A DNA stretch of 64,000 nt, from the NCBI GenBank assembly GCA_041736875.1, contig JBGSSV010000180.1, forward strand, positions 62,001 through 126,000, given 5' to 3'. Numbering within the stretch: the stretch's first letter is position 1; each line of letters starts with the position of its first letter. The notes under the pieces were generated by a model. The model did not search any database. It saw only the letters and a list, made by a program, of their open reading frames with translations, and was not told the origin of the DNA. The translations under genes and the position numbers were made by a program. Source of the DNA: JACTMZ01 sp041736875 (lineage in GTDB: Bacteria > Verrucomicrobiota > Verrucomicrobiia > Chthoniobacterales > JACTMZ01). This document shows positions 34,027 to 43,129 of this stretch, in pieces.

Positions 34027-35505
34027 ATGCATCCACACTCCCGATTCCTGTTTTCCGCTGCAGCCGCCGCAGTATTGACGGCCGGCATTTTCACCGGCTG
34101 CGACAAGAAAACCGACCCGATCACCCAGAATCAAAAAGCTGAAAAGAAAGCGGAGATCGCCGCTCCGGCCCTCGAGGAAGTGAAAGCGATCGCCGAGGAG
34201 GGTTTCATCTACGGCCTGCCGCTCGTGATGAACTACGCGATCATGAACGAGTTCTGCGTGGACAAGGACTCCGGGCAATACAAGGGGCCATTCAACAGCA
34301 TCAGCAACGAAGCCCGCGTGTTCACCTACAAGGACACCGCCATCGTCACCCCGAATAGCGACACGCCCTACTCGATGCTCTGGCTCGACCTCCGCGCCGA
34401 GCCCATGGTGATAAGCGTTCCGGCTGTCCCGAACGAACGTTACTACTCCGTCCAGTTCACTGATGGAAACACCTACAACTACGGCTACATCGGCAGCCGC
34501 GCCACGGGAACGGAAGCGGGCGATTACTTGGTGGTCGGCCCGCACTGGAAAGGTGAAAAGCCGGCTGGGATCAAGCAAGTCTTCCAATCCACGACGCCCT
34601 TCGCGTTGACCATCTTCCGCACCCAGCTCTTCAACCCCGAGGACATGCCCAACGTGGTCGAGGTGCAGTCCGGCTACAAGGTCCAGCCGCTCTCCGCCTT
34701 GCTCAACCAACCCGCGCCGCCCGCTGCGCCTGTGATCAATTTCGTCCCCGCGGGCACCAAGGGTATCAAGGACAGCTTCTTCGAATACCTCGATGCGGCG
34801 CTGGAGTTCGTGCCCGAGACGCCGGACACCAAGGACATCCGTGCGAAAATCGCCCGCATCGGCGTCGGCCCCGGAAAAACCGTCGCCCTCAATAACCTCT
34901 CGCTCGAACACAAGGCCGCCATCCGCCTCGGCATGAAGCAGGGCGAGGAAAGGGTGACCAGGTATCTCGACAGTGGCATGAAGGACATCAACGGCTGGAA
35001 GGTCGGTTCGCTCTTCGGTGACGCCGCGTTCTACAACGGGAACTGGATCAAGCGCGCCGCCGCCGCGCAGGGCGGCATCTTCGGCAATGACGGCGTGGAA
35101 GCCATGTATCCGCTCACACGCGTCACCGCCTCCGGCGAGACCATCGATGCGAGCAAGCACAACTACACGCTCACTTTCCCCGCCGGACAGCTCCCGCCCG
35201 TTAACGCGTTCTGGTCCGTCACCATGTATGATGGCAAGACGCAGTTCCTCATCGAGAACCCGATCAACCGCTACCTCATCAACTCGCCGATGCTGCCGGG
35301 CATGAAGACCGACCCCGACGGCTCGTTGACCCTCTACATCCAGAAGGACAGCCCCGGCCCCGACAAGGAAGCCAACTGGCTCCCCGCGCCGGACGGCCCG
35401 GTCTACCTTGTCATGCGCCTCTACTGGCCAAAGACCGAGGCCCCGTCGATCCTCCCTCCCGGCGAGGGCTCGTGGAAGCCGCCGGGAGTTGTGCAGGCAA
35501 ATTGA
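34027..35505 (+). CDS. DUF1254/DUF1214 lipoprotein
   Basis: The 492-residue protein begins with a lipoprotein signal (FLFSAAAAAVLTAGIFTGC) and a charged linker. The DUF1254 part has EEGFIYGLPLVMNYAIMNEF and YTPYSMLW-like sequence NSDTPYSMLWLDLR; the DUF1214 part has NAFWSVTMYDGKTQFLIENPINRYLI and the WLPAPDGPVYLVMRLYWPK ending. Its function is unknown. It follows the sulfatase and may be in the same unit. Confidence 0.88.
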   Translation: MHPHSRFLFSAAAAAVLTAGIFTGCDKKTDPITQNQKAEKKAEIAAPALEEVKAIAEEGFIYGLPLVMNYAIMNEFCVDKDSGQYKGPFNSISNEARVFTYKDTAIVTPNSDTPYSMLWLDLRAEPMVISVPAVPNERYYSVQFTDGNTYNYGYIGSRATGTEAGDYLVVGPHWKGEKPAGIKQVFQSTTPFALTIFRTQLFNPEDMPNVVEVQSGYKVQPLSALLNQPAPPAAPVINFVPAGTKGIKDSFFEYLDAALEFVPETPDTKDIRAKIARIGVGPGKTVALNNLSLEHKAAIRLGMKQGEERVTRYLDSGMKDINGWKVGSLFGDAAFYNGNWIKRAAAAQGGIFGNDGVEAMYPLTRVTASGETIDASKHNYTLTFPAGQLPPVNAFWSVTMYDGKTQFLIENPINRYLINSPMLPGMKTDPDGSLTLYIQKDSPGPDKEANWLPAPDGPVYLVMRLYWPKTEAPSILPPGEGSWKPPGVVQAN

Positions 35506-35734
35506 TCAAGCGAAGCGCTTGGCCTGAGACAAACACACCAGGGGTGGACGGTTCACGGAATTCCGCGTTACATCGCCGAGGTTTCTCAGGAGTCCACATG
35601 CGTGATGGAGGGCCGTCCTCCACCATCCTTCGCTGGGCAGATGGCCCATGCGAGGATGTTGCTCTCGTGGAAAAAGGGGCCTCCCGCCGACCACCCGCGT
35701 CCCCAAATCGCCCGGTTCGAAATGTAGGGTAGGC
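35506..35734. other. Convergent intergenic region with two stem-loops
   Basis: This 229-base gap lies between the DUF1254 gene and mlaA, which converge. Right after the DUF1254 stop, CAAGCG-aag-CGCTTG (35507-35521) could form a short hairpin. A second imperfect palindrome is TGGAGG-gccgt-CCTCCA (35606-35622), extended by GATGG/CCATC. Neither has a good T-run. No gene was recognised here. Confidence 0.45.
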
Positions 35735-36550
35735 TCAGCGCTCGGCCGTGGCCTTGCGGTATTGCATGTAGCCGGTGCGGGCCGACATGTAGGGATCCAC
35801 CGCTTCCTTGGTCATCGCGTCGTAGGTGTCCATGCGGTCAGGGAGGGAATTGACGGTGTCTGGCGTGGTGACGGCCATGGTCCAGAAGGCGCCGCCGAAG
35901 GCGAAGCCGAGCCAACTGAGCGGGTTCAAGGCGCTGTCGCCGACCACGCCGACGGTATCGCGGACGCTGTTCGGCCCGATAATGGGGAGGACGATGTAGG
36001 GACCGTGGGGAATGCCCCACTTGGCAAAAGTTTGTCCCGTATCGGCCGGAGGCAGTTCGGCCAGGGCGGGGAATTTGTCCGACGGGGTCATCAGGCCGCC
36101 GACTCCAAGCACGGTGTTGACCGCGAATTTTTCCGCCTCGCGGCCGGCGCCGGGCAGGTCGCCTTGGAGGGCGTTGTTGACGAAGCGGACCGGGAATTTG
36201 ACGTTGAGGTAGGCGTTGCGGATGCCGGTGCGCACGATCTTGGGCACGATGAACTCGTAGCTTTTGGCCACGGGGCGGACCACCCCTTTGTAGAGGTAGT
36301 GGTTGAAGCCGAAGAGACCGCGGTTGACCGGCTCGATCGGGTCGTAGACCTCCAGCACGGCGTATTCGTCGAGGTCGTCATCCGCGGCGGCCGCCGTTCC
36401 GGACGACGAGCGGACGGTTCCCTTGCCATCGGTGACGGCGGCGGGTTCGCTTTTCTTCGGCGCGGAGGCACAGGCGGAGAGAAAAAGCAAGCCGACGAGA
36501 GCCACGAGGGATGCGACGGAACGCAGGAACTGAAGGACGTTGGAGGTCAT
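35735..36550 (-). CDS. mlaA: MlaA (VacJ)-family lipoprotein
   Basis: The 271-residue protein has a lipoprotein signal (LVALVGLLFLSAC) and the MlaA core DPIEPVNRGLFGFNHYLYKGVVRPVAKSYEFIVPKIVRTGIRNAYLN and GPYIVLPIIGPNSVRDTVG. It would act at the outer membrane to remove mislocated phospholipids for the Mla system. ATG at 36550 overlaps the mlaC stop by 4 bases; the frame upstream is shadow. It is the last gene of the mla operon. Confidence 0.92.
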   Translation of the reverse strand: MTSNVLQFLRSVASLVALVGLLFLSACASAPKKSEPAAVTDGKGTVRSSSGTAAAADDDLDEYAVLEVYDPIEPVNRGLFGFNHYLYKGVVRPVAKSYEFIVPKIVRTGIRNAYLNVKFPVRFVNNALQGDLPGAGREAEKFAVNTVLGVGGLMTPSDKFPALAELPPADTGQTFAKWGIPHGPYIVLPIIGPNSVRDTVGVVGDSALNPLSWLGFAFGGAFWTMAVTTPDTVNSLPDRMDTYDAMTKEAVDPYMSARTGYMQYRKATAER

Positions 36551-37128
36551 TGCGGCTTGGCGGCGGTTTCGGTGAGGGTTGCAACCACGGCCTCGGCTCC
36601 GCCTTTCTTGAAGACAGCGTCGAATTGCGAACGGTAGTTGGCGATAAGGCTGACGCCCTCTATGATGATGTCCGAGACGCGCCAGTTGTCCGCCTGCTCC
36701 AGGCGGTAGGTCACGTTGTAGTTGCTTCCCTTGTAGGCGAGCAGGGTGGGGATTTCGACCCGGCCGGGTGCCGGTTCGACCGCGGACTTGAACTTGATCT
36801 CGGGGAGTTCGTTGGGGGTGAGTTTGCCGCTGTAGCCGCGGATGATCAGGACGGTGAAAAGGTCGGTGGCCTTGGCCTGCTGGGCGGGGGTGAACTGCCG
36901 CCATCCGGGACCCACGGCCCGGCGGGTCATCGTCTCGAAGTTGATGTGCTTCTCGAGAACGGGGCGGAGTTTGACCGCCATGGATTTGTTGTCCTTCGAG
37001 GACTTGGCCGTGGCGAGGGTTTCGTTGACCGCGTCCTGCAGGCGCTTCTCCGCCTCGGCGGTGGAGGCGAGGGCGGCGCCGGAGAGCAGGAGGCTGATGG
37101 CCGGGACGATGAAATGATGAAGTCTCAT
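36547..37128 (-). CDS. mlaC: MlaC-type periplasmic phospholipid-binding protein
   Basis: The 193-residue protein has a signal peptide (MRLHHFIVPAISLLLSGAALA) and the MlaC/Ttg2D pattern INFETMTRRAVGPGWRQFTPAQQAKATDLF, NYNVTYRLEQADNWRVSDIIIEGVSLIANYRSQF. It shuttles phospholipids between the outer and inner membrane. It overlaps both mlaD and mlaA by 4 bases. Confidence 0.93.
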   Translation of the reverse strand: MRLHHFIVPAISLLLSGAALASTAEAEKRLQDAVNETLATAKSSKDNKSMAVKLRPVLEKHINFETMTRRAVGPGWRQFTPAQQAKATDLFTVLIIRGYSGKLTPNELPEIKFKSAVEPAPGRVEIPTLLAYKGSNYNVTYRLEQADNWRVSDIIIEGVSLIANYRSQFDAVFKKGGAEAVVATLTETAAKPQ

Positions 37129-37613
37129 GGTGCGGTTTCGGTGGAAGAATCGGATGGAGTGTCTTCGTTGACTTTGCCGAACGCCATCTTTCCTATCAAC
37201 GATTCAAGGTCAACGGCGGATTCCGTCATGGTGATCCGCGACCCGGCGTCCAGGCTGGCTTCGTCCGCCCCCGGGGCGAGGGCGACGTATTTGTCCCCGA
37301 TGAGGCCGGTCGTCTTGATCGAGGCCATGGTGTCGGTCGGTAATTTCACGGCGTTGACGATGCGCATCGTGGCGATCGCGCTGTAGTCGGCAGGGTCCAT
37401 GCGGATGCCCTCGACCCGGCCAACCTGCACGCCGGCCAGTTGGACGGTGCTGCCGGAACTGAGGCCGCCGGCGTTGGCGAAGCGGGCTTCGATGAGGTAG
37501 GAGTCCCCGCCGATGAATTCGCCGGAGCCGAGTTTGATCGTGAGGTAGGCCACGGCGGCCAGTCCGAGGAGGACAAAGATGCCGGCCAGGAGTTCCAGTT
37601 TGCTCTTTTTCAT
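37125..37613 (-). CDS. mlaD: MlaD-type MCE protein
   Basis: The 162-residue protein has an N-terminal TM helix (LLAGIFVLLGLAAVAYLTIKLG) and one MCE domain (FANAGGLSSGSTVQLAGVQVGRVEGI, IKTTGLIGDKYVALAPGA). This is the substrate-binding ring subunit of the MlaFEDB transporter. It overlaps mlaF and mlaC by 4 bases. Confidence 0.93.
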   Translation of the reverse strand: MKKSKLELLAGIFVLLGLAAVAYLTIKLGSGEFIGGDSYLIEARFANAGGLSSGSTVQLAGVQVGRVEGIRMDPADYSAIATMRIVNAVKLPTDTMASIKTTGLIGDKYVALAPGADEASLDAGSRITMTESAVDLESLIGKMAFGKVNEDTPSDSSTETAP

Positions 37614-38437
37614 GAGGCTTGGGGTGGACTGTGCCCGCTTTGGCGGATGACGGCGAGCGAACTTCGCAGGGCGTCGGTGCTATCACGGAAGGCTCCGACG
37701 ACGGGATGGGTCGAGATCGCGAATTCGTCCGGGGTGCCGGTGAAGCAGATCCGCCCCTGGTTAAGGAGGGCGACGCGATCGCTGGCCACCAGCGCCTCGA
37801 CCACATCGTGGGTCACGACGAGTGCGGTGAAGCTGAACTGGCGCTGGTATTTGGCGATCATGGAGAAGACGGTGTTGCGCCGCAGGGGGTCCAATCCGGC
37901 GGTTGGCTCGTCGAAGAAGACCAATTCCGGCCGCGTGACAATGGCGCGGGCGAGGGCGAGGCGCTTCTGCATACCGCCGGAGAGCGTGCCGGGGTAGTGA
38001 TTCGCGTGATGGTCGAGTTCGAGTTGCTCCAAGGCCTCCATGCTGCGTCGGCGAATTTCGGCATCCGCGAGGTTGGTTGTTTGCTCGAGGGGCAGGGCGA
38101 CATTTTGCAGAGCGGTGAGGGAATCAAAGAGGGCATTGCCCTGAAAGAGGAAACTGCAGCGGCGGCGGAAGGCGGAGCGGGCTTCTCGCTCGAGGAAATC
38201 AAGCGGTCGCCCGTCAAACCAGAGCCGTCCGGAGTCCGGTTGCTCGACGTCAGCCAGGCACTTGAGCAGCACCGATTTGCCCGCCCCGCTTGGGCCGAGC
38301 ACGGTTGAGACGCTGCCACGGGCGACTTCAAGACTAATGCCCTTGAGCACCTCGTGGGCACCGAAACTCTTGTGCAGATCCTCGACTTGGAGAAGCAGGT
38401 CCGCCTCCCGCGGAGGTTTGTTTTGCTCGGCACGCAC
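37610..38437 (-). CDS. mlaF: MlaF-type ABC ATPase
   Basis: The 275-residue ATPase has Walker A GPSGAGKS, the signature LSGGMQKRLALARAI and Walker B VFFDEPTAGLD. GTG at 38437 lies 5 bases after the mlaE stop; longer frames upstream are shadow of mlaE. It powers phospholipid transport by MlaE. No mlaB (STAS) gene is present in the operon. Confidence 0.9.
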   Translation of the reverse strand: MRAEQNKPPREADLLLQVEDLHKSFGAHEVLKGISLEVARGSVSTVLGPSGAGKSVLLKCLADVEQPDSGRLWFDGRPLDFLEREARSAFRRRCSFLFQGNALFDSLTALQNVALPLEQTTNLADAEIRRRSMEALEQLELDHHANHYPGTLSGGMQKRLALARAIVTRPELVFFDEPTAGLDPLRRNTVFSMIAKYQRQFSFTALVVTHDVVEALVASDRVALLNQGRICFTGTPDEFAISTHPVVGAFRDSTDALRSSLAVIRQSGHSPPQAS

Positions 38438-38442
38438 AGTCG

Positions 38443-39219
38443 TCAGACGAGGAAGGAGGTGATGACGTAGTCCGCCGCCAGCACGAGGATGCTGGCGTGG
38501 ACCACGGCGCGCGTGGTCGAGGCGCTGACCGCGCGGGCCCCGGTGGCCCCGCTGCAGCGGTGGGCGTTGAACCCGTGGTAGGCGCAGATGGAAATGGTGA
38601 GAAGCCCGAAGGTGGCGGCCTTGACGAAGCATTCGCGAAGGTCCTTGAACTCGACCGCGCGCTCCACCGCGGCCCAGTAAACACCGGAGTCCACGCCGAG
38701 GAGCAGCGAGCCGGAAAGGGCGCCGCCCCACAGCCCGACGACGACAAAGAGGGCGGTCTGGAGGGGAAAAACGACGACGGCGGAGAGGAGCCGCGGGGTC
38801 ACGATGTAGCCAAGGCTGTTCACGCCCATGGTGTCGAGGGCGACAATTTGCTCCGAGTTTCGCTGGATGCCGATCTCCGCCGCGAGGGCTGATCCCGCTT
38901 GGCCGACCAGCATGAGGGCGGCCAAGACCGGGGCCATTTCCCGCACGAGGCTGAGCGAGACGAGGGCGCCGAGCAGTCCCTCGGAACCGAAGCGATTGAG
39001 CACGTAGTAGCCTTGGAGGCCGAGAACCAGGCCGGTGAAGATGGCGACAATGAGGATGACCGGCAGACAGAGCATGCCCTGCTCGTAAACCGCGCGGGCC
39101 ACGCGGCCGGGCAGGCGGCGAGTCTGGAAAGTGGCCACGAAGGACGCCCCGGCGAAGAGCGCAAACTCCCCGAATCCTGCAATAATCGACAAAGCCTGCC
39201 TTCCGAGCCATCGCACCAT
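38443..39219 (-). CDS. mlaE: MlaE-type ABC permease
   Basis: The 258-residue membrane protein has the MlaE pattern GQAGSALAAEIGIQRNSEQIVALDTMGVNSLGYIVTPRLL, with TM helices before and after. ATG at 39219 gives MVRWLGRQALSIIAGFGEFALF, the usual start; a longer frame reaches 39264. It is the first gene of the minus-strand mla operon. Confidence 0.92.
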   Translation of the reverse strand: MVRWLGRQALSIIAGFGEFALFAGASFVATFQTRRLPGRVARAVYEQGMLCLPVILIVAIFTGLVLGLQGYYVLNRFGSEGLLGALVSLSLVREMAPVLAALMLVGQAGSALAAEIGIQRNSEQIVALDTMGVNSLGYIVTPRLLSAVVVFPLQTALFVVVGLWGGALSGSLLLGVDSGVYWAAVERAVEFKDLRECFVKAATFGLLTISICAYHGFNAHRCSGATGARAVSASTTRAVVHASILVLAADYVITSFLV

Positions 39220-39312
39220 GGCCAACAACGTAGACAGAGCGGGGGCCTTTGGGCAAACCCTCACGAGCCGCAGGCTTGATGCCGCAGATTCTGCTTGCGC
39301 GACGGCCGGGAA

Positions 39313-39326
39313 GGGTGACTGTCACC
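39313..39326. promoter_or_regulatory. Short palindrome in the divergent mlaE/hypothetical gap
   Basis: GGTGAC-t-GTCACC (39314-39326) is a perfect 13-base palindrome 5 bases before the ATG at 39331, in the 111-base gap between the divergent mlaE and the next gene. It could be an operator half-site pair; nothing else supports this. Confidence 0.25.
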
Positions 39327-39330
39327 GCCG

Positions 39331-39885
39331 ATGCGCCCTTGGACCAAAGCACTCGCCGTCGTGGTGGTCGTCTGGATCGTTGCAGGCGGGGTCATCATGT
39401 GGTCCCGAGCCGCCCGGCCGACCGCCGAGTCGGTCTCGGGCTATTTGGAGAAAAACCCGCTGGCCGGCCTGAGCGTGGAGCAGCGGTCCGAGGTCCTGAC
39501 CCGCGCGGCGGATCAGCTCAACCGGCTCAACTTCGAGGAACGGCAGAAACTGCGCGCCCTGCGCCGCGACCGGGAGTTTTTCGAGCAACTCACGCCGACC
39601 GAGCGACGTGAATTTCTCGAGCGCACGTTGCCCGAGGGGTTCCGTCAACTCATGCTGGCGCTAAATAAAATGGGGCCCGAGGCGCGGAAAAAGATCGTCA
39701 ATCGCGTGCTGGAGGATCTGGAACGCGACAGCCCGGAGGTTGCGGGGCGGATTGGCGAGGCCGACGCCCAAAAGGTCATCGCCGAAGGCCTGGAGTCGTT
39801 CTACGAAGATGCCAGCGCGGACGTGAAGCTGGACTTTGCCCCGGTCATCGAGCGGCTGCAGCGAGCCACGCAAAACCTAAGGTGA
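39331..39885 (+). CDS. Hypothetical membrane-anchored helical protein
   Basis: The 184-residue protein has one N-terminal TM helix (WTKALAVVVVVWIVAGGVIMW) and a charged, probably alpha-helical domain (residues about 30-184) rich in E, R, L and Q. No family was recognised. Its stop overlaps the start of the pseudopilin-like gene. Confidence 0.7.
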   Translation: MRPWTKALAVVVVVWIVAGGVIMWSRAARPTAESVSGYLEKNPLAGLSVEQRSEVLTRAADQLNRLNFEERQKLRALRRDREFFEQLTPTERREFLERTLPEGFRQLMLALNKMGPEARKKIVNRVLEDLERDSPEVAGRIGEADAQKVIAEGLESFYEDASADVKLDFAPVIERLQRATQNLR

Positions 39886-40415
39886 ACACGCGAACGGCGG
39901 GATTCACGGTTTTGGAGCTTCTGCTGGTCTGCGGGATCGTGGCCGTTCTCGCGGCCTTCATCGTCCCGGCGGTGCAAGCCGGTCGGGGCCGCGCCGACTC
40001 GGCCAAATGCCTCGGCCATCTGCGATCTCTCGGGGTCTCGTTGTCCGGGTATCTGGCCGATCACCAGATGAATTTTCCGCCCATGGCGGCGGGTCGGCGC
40101 GACCGGAGCGAGCAGATTCCTGTCCTCGATACGGAGTTGCTCCCATACGTTTCCGACCCGCGCGTTTTTCTTTGCCCCGCCGACAAGGAGATCGGGGCAC
40201 GGAGCGGGACGAGCTACTATTACAACCTCGCTCTCGCCGGACAGCCCGCCGCTTCGCTGAGCTTTCTCATGGTGGCCGATTCACCCACGCGGATTCCGGT
40301 GCTGGTCGACAAGGAAGGCTGGCACCGGCACAGCCCCAGCCCGGTGAATTATCTCTACGCCGACGGCAGCGCCGGACCCGAGTTGCGTCTGTTCGCCCAG
40401 CCTGAATCGGAATGA
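39882..40415 (+). CDS. Type IV pilin/pseudopilin-like protein
   Basis: The 177-residue protein has the prepilin cleavage site G|FTVLELL (glycine then F+1 and E+5) and a hydrophobic stretch (LLVCGIVAVLAAFIVPAV). The C-terminal half has VNYLYADGSA, the H-x9-DG region typical of verrucomicrobial and planctomycete H-X9-DG pilin-like proteins. GTG at 39882 is the start. It is translationally coupled to both neighbours. Confidence 0.85.
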   Translation: MNTRTAGFTVLELLLVCGIVAVLAAFIVPAVQAGRGRADSAKCLGHLRSLGVSLSGYLADHQMNFPPMAAGRRDRSEQIPVLDTELLPYVSDPRVFLCPADKEIGARSGTSYYYNLALAGQPAASLSFLMVADSPTRIPVLVDKEGWHRHSPSPVNYLYADGSAGPELRLFAQPESE

Positions 40416-41293
40416 CGCCCATGGTCCAACTGCAGTCGCTGACGAAGAGTTTCGGTCGCCAGCCGGCCATCACGGATGTGTCGCTCGAGGTGCAGGAAGG
40501 CGAAATCTTCGGCCTCCTCGGCCACAACGGTGCCGGCAAGAGCACGACTTTCGGCATCATGCTCGGTCTGGTCGCACCTGACCGGGGTGAAGCCTTGATC
40601 GACGGGCACTCGGTGCAAAACGACCGCGCCCGCGCCCTCGCCGGGGTCGGCGCGATCTTCGAGACGCCGTCGTTTTACGACTATCTCTCCGGTTGGGAGA
40701 ACCTCCGCTTCTTCGTTTCGCTCAGCGGCCGTCGCGTGGCACGGGCGGAGTTGGAGGAGGCGGTGGAACTGACCGGCCTGACCGATCGCATCGGCGACCG
40801 AGTGCGAAACTACAGCCACGGCATGCGGCAGCGGCTTGGGCTGGCCCAGGCGCTCGTGCCGCGTCCGCGATTCATCCTCCTCGACGAACCAACAGACGGA
40901 CTCGATCCGCTCGGCATTCTCGAAATGCGGGCGACCATCCGCCGCCTGCGGGACGCGTTCGGCATCACCTTCATGCTTTCCTCGCACCTGCTCGGGGAAG
41001 TCGAGCAACTCTGCGACCGCGTGGCCATTCTGCACGCGGGCCGAATGGTCTTCTGCGGGCCGTGGATGGAGCCGCCCAGCCGGTGGCGGTTTTCTCTCTC
41101 GCCCCTGGAGTCCGCCCGTCCGCTGCTTTTGGCGCGGGGACTGACGGAACAGGACACCTTGTGGGACGCGCCGGGGGACTTTGATCCGTCGGCCCTGGTC
41201 GCGGACCTCGTTGCGGCGGGCATCCGGGTCAGCGCGGTGGAGCCGGTTCGCCGGACGTTGGAGGACTTTTATCTGGAAACGGTGCGCCGATGA
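40412..41293 (+). CDS. ABC exporter ATPase subunit
   Basis: The 293-residue ATPase has Walker A GHNGAGKST, YSHGMRQRLGLAQAL (signature-like) and Walker B FILLDEPTDGLDPLG, plus a C-terminal regulatory tail. It pairs with the membrane subunit that follows. It overlaps the pseudopilin stop and the permease start by 4 bases each. Confidence 0.9.
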   Translation: MTPMVQLQSLTKSFGRQPAITDVSLEVQEGEIFGLLGHNGAGKSTTFGIMLGLVAPDRGEALIDGHSVQNDRARALAGVGAIFETPSFYDYLSGWENLRFFVSLSGRRVARAELEEAVELTGLTDRIGDRVRNYSHGMRQRLGLAQALVPRPRFILLDEPTDGLDPLGILEMRATIRRLRDAFGITFMLSSHLLGEVEQLCDRVAILHAGRMVFCGPWMEPPSRWRFSLSPLESARPLLLARGLTEQDTLWDAPGDFDPSALVADLVAAGIRVSAVEPVRRTLEDFYLETVRR

Positions 41294-42135
41294 GCATGTT
41301 CCTGACCCAGCTCGGCGGCGAACTCCGCAAACTCTTCGCCCGCAAGCGCACCTACATCGGCTTCGCCGCCTTTCTCGGCGTGGAGTTGGTCGTGCTGGTC
41401 TTGCTGCGGCTGCCCAAGGTGCAGCGGAGTTTGGAGCGCATCCTTGAGGGTGCGGGCTACGCGGCATCCGACTATCTCTCCGGCCTGACCCTCGGCCTCA
41501 TGATCACGCTCTCGACGGTCTTCCTGCTCGGGGCGCTTTATCTCGCCCTCGTCGCCGGGGATGTGGTCAGCAAGGAAGTGGAGGACGGAACCATGCGCAT
41601 GATGCTTTGCCGGCCCGCCGGAAGGGTGCGGATCCTCGCGCTGAAACTCCTGGCCTGCATCGTCTACACCGTGGTGCTGACCGTTTTCATCGCGGGCACG
41701 GCTCTGGCCGCCGGATGGCTGCACGGGGGAGGGGGCGGATTGTTCGTCTTTGCGCCGAGCGAGGGAATCTTCGCGGTTTACGAGGCGGACGCCGGTCTGA
41801 CCCGGTTCCTTCTCGCCGTGCCCTTCCTTGCCGTCAGCCTCTGCACCATCACGTGCATCGGATTCTTCTTCTCCTGCCTCAACATGAAGCCCTCAGCCGC
41901 GACCATTGTGACGCTGTCGGTTCTCTTCGTGGACACCATCCTGAAAAACATTCCCTTCTTCTCCGGCATCCGGGGCTGGTTCCTCACGGCCAAAATGGGC
42001 GTCTGGGCGAGTGTGTTTGAATACCGTATTCCTTGGGAGGTCATGGTTGAAGACTACGCCTGGCTGGCGGCGATCAATGGGACCCTGCTCGTGCTCGCGG
42101 TCCTCGTCTTCACTTCGCGCGACTTCAAGAGCTGA
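41290..42135 (+). CDS. ABC-2-type permease
   Basis: The 281-residue protein has six or so TM helices in the ABC-2 transporter pattern, with SKEVEDGTMRMMLCRPAGRVRIL between helices two and three, a segment usual for NatB/YhaP-like exporters. The substrate is unknown. Confidence 0.88.
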   Translation: MSMFLTQLGGELRKLFARKRTYIGFAAFLGVELVVLVLLRLPKVQRSLERILEGAGYAASDYLSGLTLGLMITLSTVFLLGALYLALVAGDVVSKEVEDGTMRMMLCRPAGRVRILALKLLACIVYTVVLTVFIAGTALAAGWLHGGGGGLFVFAPSEGIFAVYEADAGLTRFLLAVPFLAVSLCTITCIGFFFSCLNMKPSAATIVTLSVLFVDTILKNIPFFSGIRGWFLTAKMGVWASVFEYRIPWEVMVEDYAWLAAINGTLLVLAVLVFTSRDFKS

Positions 42136-42190
42136 CGTCCGATGAGCTTTTGCGGTGGTGGCACTTGGACGCTTCGGCTATGGTTAAAGG

Positions 42191-43129
42191 ATGATCTTTC
42201 ACGAAGTTCGGGTCGGCTTGTGCGCGATGGTGGCAAGGGCAGCCAAGTGGGGTCTGTTGATGGTCTTGATCCTTGGTGGAGTCGCGCAGGCTGACGAGAC
42301 CAACGAGGCGGGCAGCGCCGCGATCGCCAAGGTTGGCGAAGCGTTCGCCAAGGCTTTCGATGCCGGCGATGCGCAGGGTGCGGCCGCGGCGTGGACGCCG
42401 GACGGGGAATACACCGACCTTGATGGTGTGACCTTTCGCGGGCGGGTGGAAATTCAGAGCCTTTTCGAGCGCGTTTTCGCCGTGGCCCCCGGGCGGACCA
42501 TTTCCATCGTGAGCGAGTCGCTGACTTTTCCCTCGCCCGGGGTCGCGCTGGAGAGTGGCTTCACCACCGTGGCAGGCAAGGGCGGAGAGTCGCCGAGCCG
42601 GGCGCGCTTTGCCAATGTCTTCGTCGAACGTGAAGGCAAGTGGCTGATGGCCAGCGTGCGTGAGTCGTCGCTGGTGGCGGCCGACCGCTCGCAGGAACTG
42701 AGCCCGCTGGCCCCGCTGCTTGGCGTTTGGACGGCCGACTTGGGCGACGGTCAGGAGATTCGCGTCGAAGCAGCGCCGAATGCGAACGGCAACTTTGTCG
42801 TTTTGGAGCGCACCATTTCCCAGAATGGCCAGATGGTTGGCGGTGGCACTGAGTGGATCGCTTGGGATCCGGCGGCCAAGGCCATCAGGTCGTGGAACTT
42901 CGAATCCGATGGCGGCTTTTCCGAGAGCGATTGGAAGGCTCAGGGCGAGACCCTGACGGTCACGACCCGCGCCACTCTACGCAATGGCTCCAAGGTCGAG
43001 GAGGTGCAGAAGCTTTCCGGTGGCGAGGATGGTTTGCTCGTGGTGGAAGGCGTGAGCCTGGCCCTCGACGGCGCAAACCACACACCAGCCAAACCTCTCA
43101 AATTCAAACGTCCGGCACCCAAATCATGA
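42191..43129 (+). CDS. Secreted DUF4440/SnoaL-type protein
   Basis: The 312-residue protein has a signal peptide (RAAKWGLLMVLILGGVAQA) and an N-terminal NTF2/SnoaL-like domain (EAFAKAFDAGDAQGAAAAWTPDGEYTDLDG) that SgcJ/EcaC-type proteins share. A second, less clear beta-rich domain follows (WTADLGDGQEIRVEAAPN). Its role is unknown. ATG at 42191 is taken; one at 42227 is also possible. It overlaps the next gene by 4 bases. Confidence 0.75.
   Translation: MIFHEVRVGLCAMVARAAKWGLLMVLILGGVAQADETNEAGSAAIAKVGEAFAKAFDAGDAQGAAAAWTPDGEYTDLDGVTFRGRVEIQSLFERVFAVAPGRTISIVSESLTFPSPGVALESGFTTVAGKGGESPSRARFANVFVEREGKWLMASVRESSLVAADRSQELSPLAPLLGVWTADLGDGQEIRVEAAPNANGNFVVLERTISQNGQMVGGGTEWIAWDPAAKAIRSWNFESDGGFSESDWKAQGETLTVTTRATLRNGSKVEEVQKLSGGEDGLLVVEGVSLALDGANHTPAKPLKFKRPAPKS

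Noticed and set aside
38438..39352. N-terminal extension of mlaF to 39352
   Set aside because: The extra sequence overlaps mlaE in another frame and has no ABC or other motif; the gene begins at GTG 38437 right after mlaE.
39331..39885. MlaB-like STAS protein as the identity of the gene next to mlaE
   Set aside because: It is on the opposite strand and has a TM helix plus a charged helical body, with no STAS-type motif.
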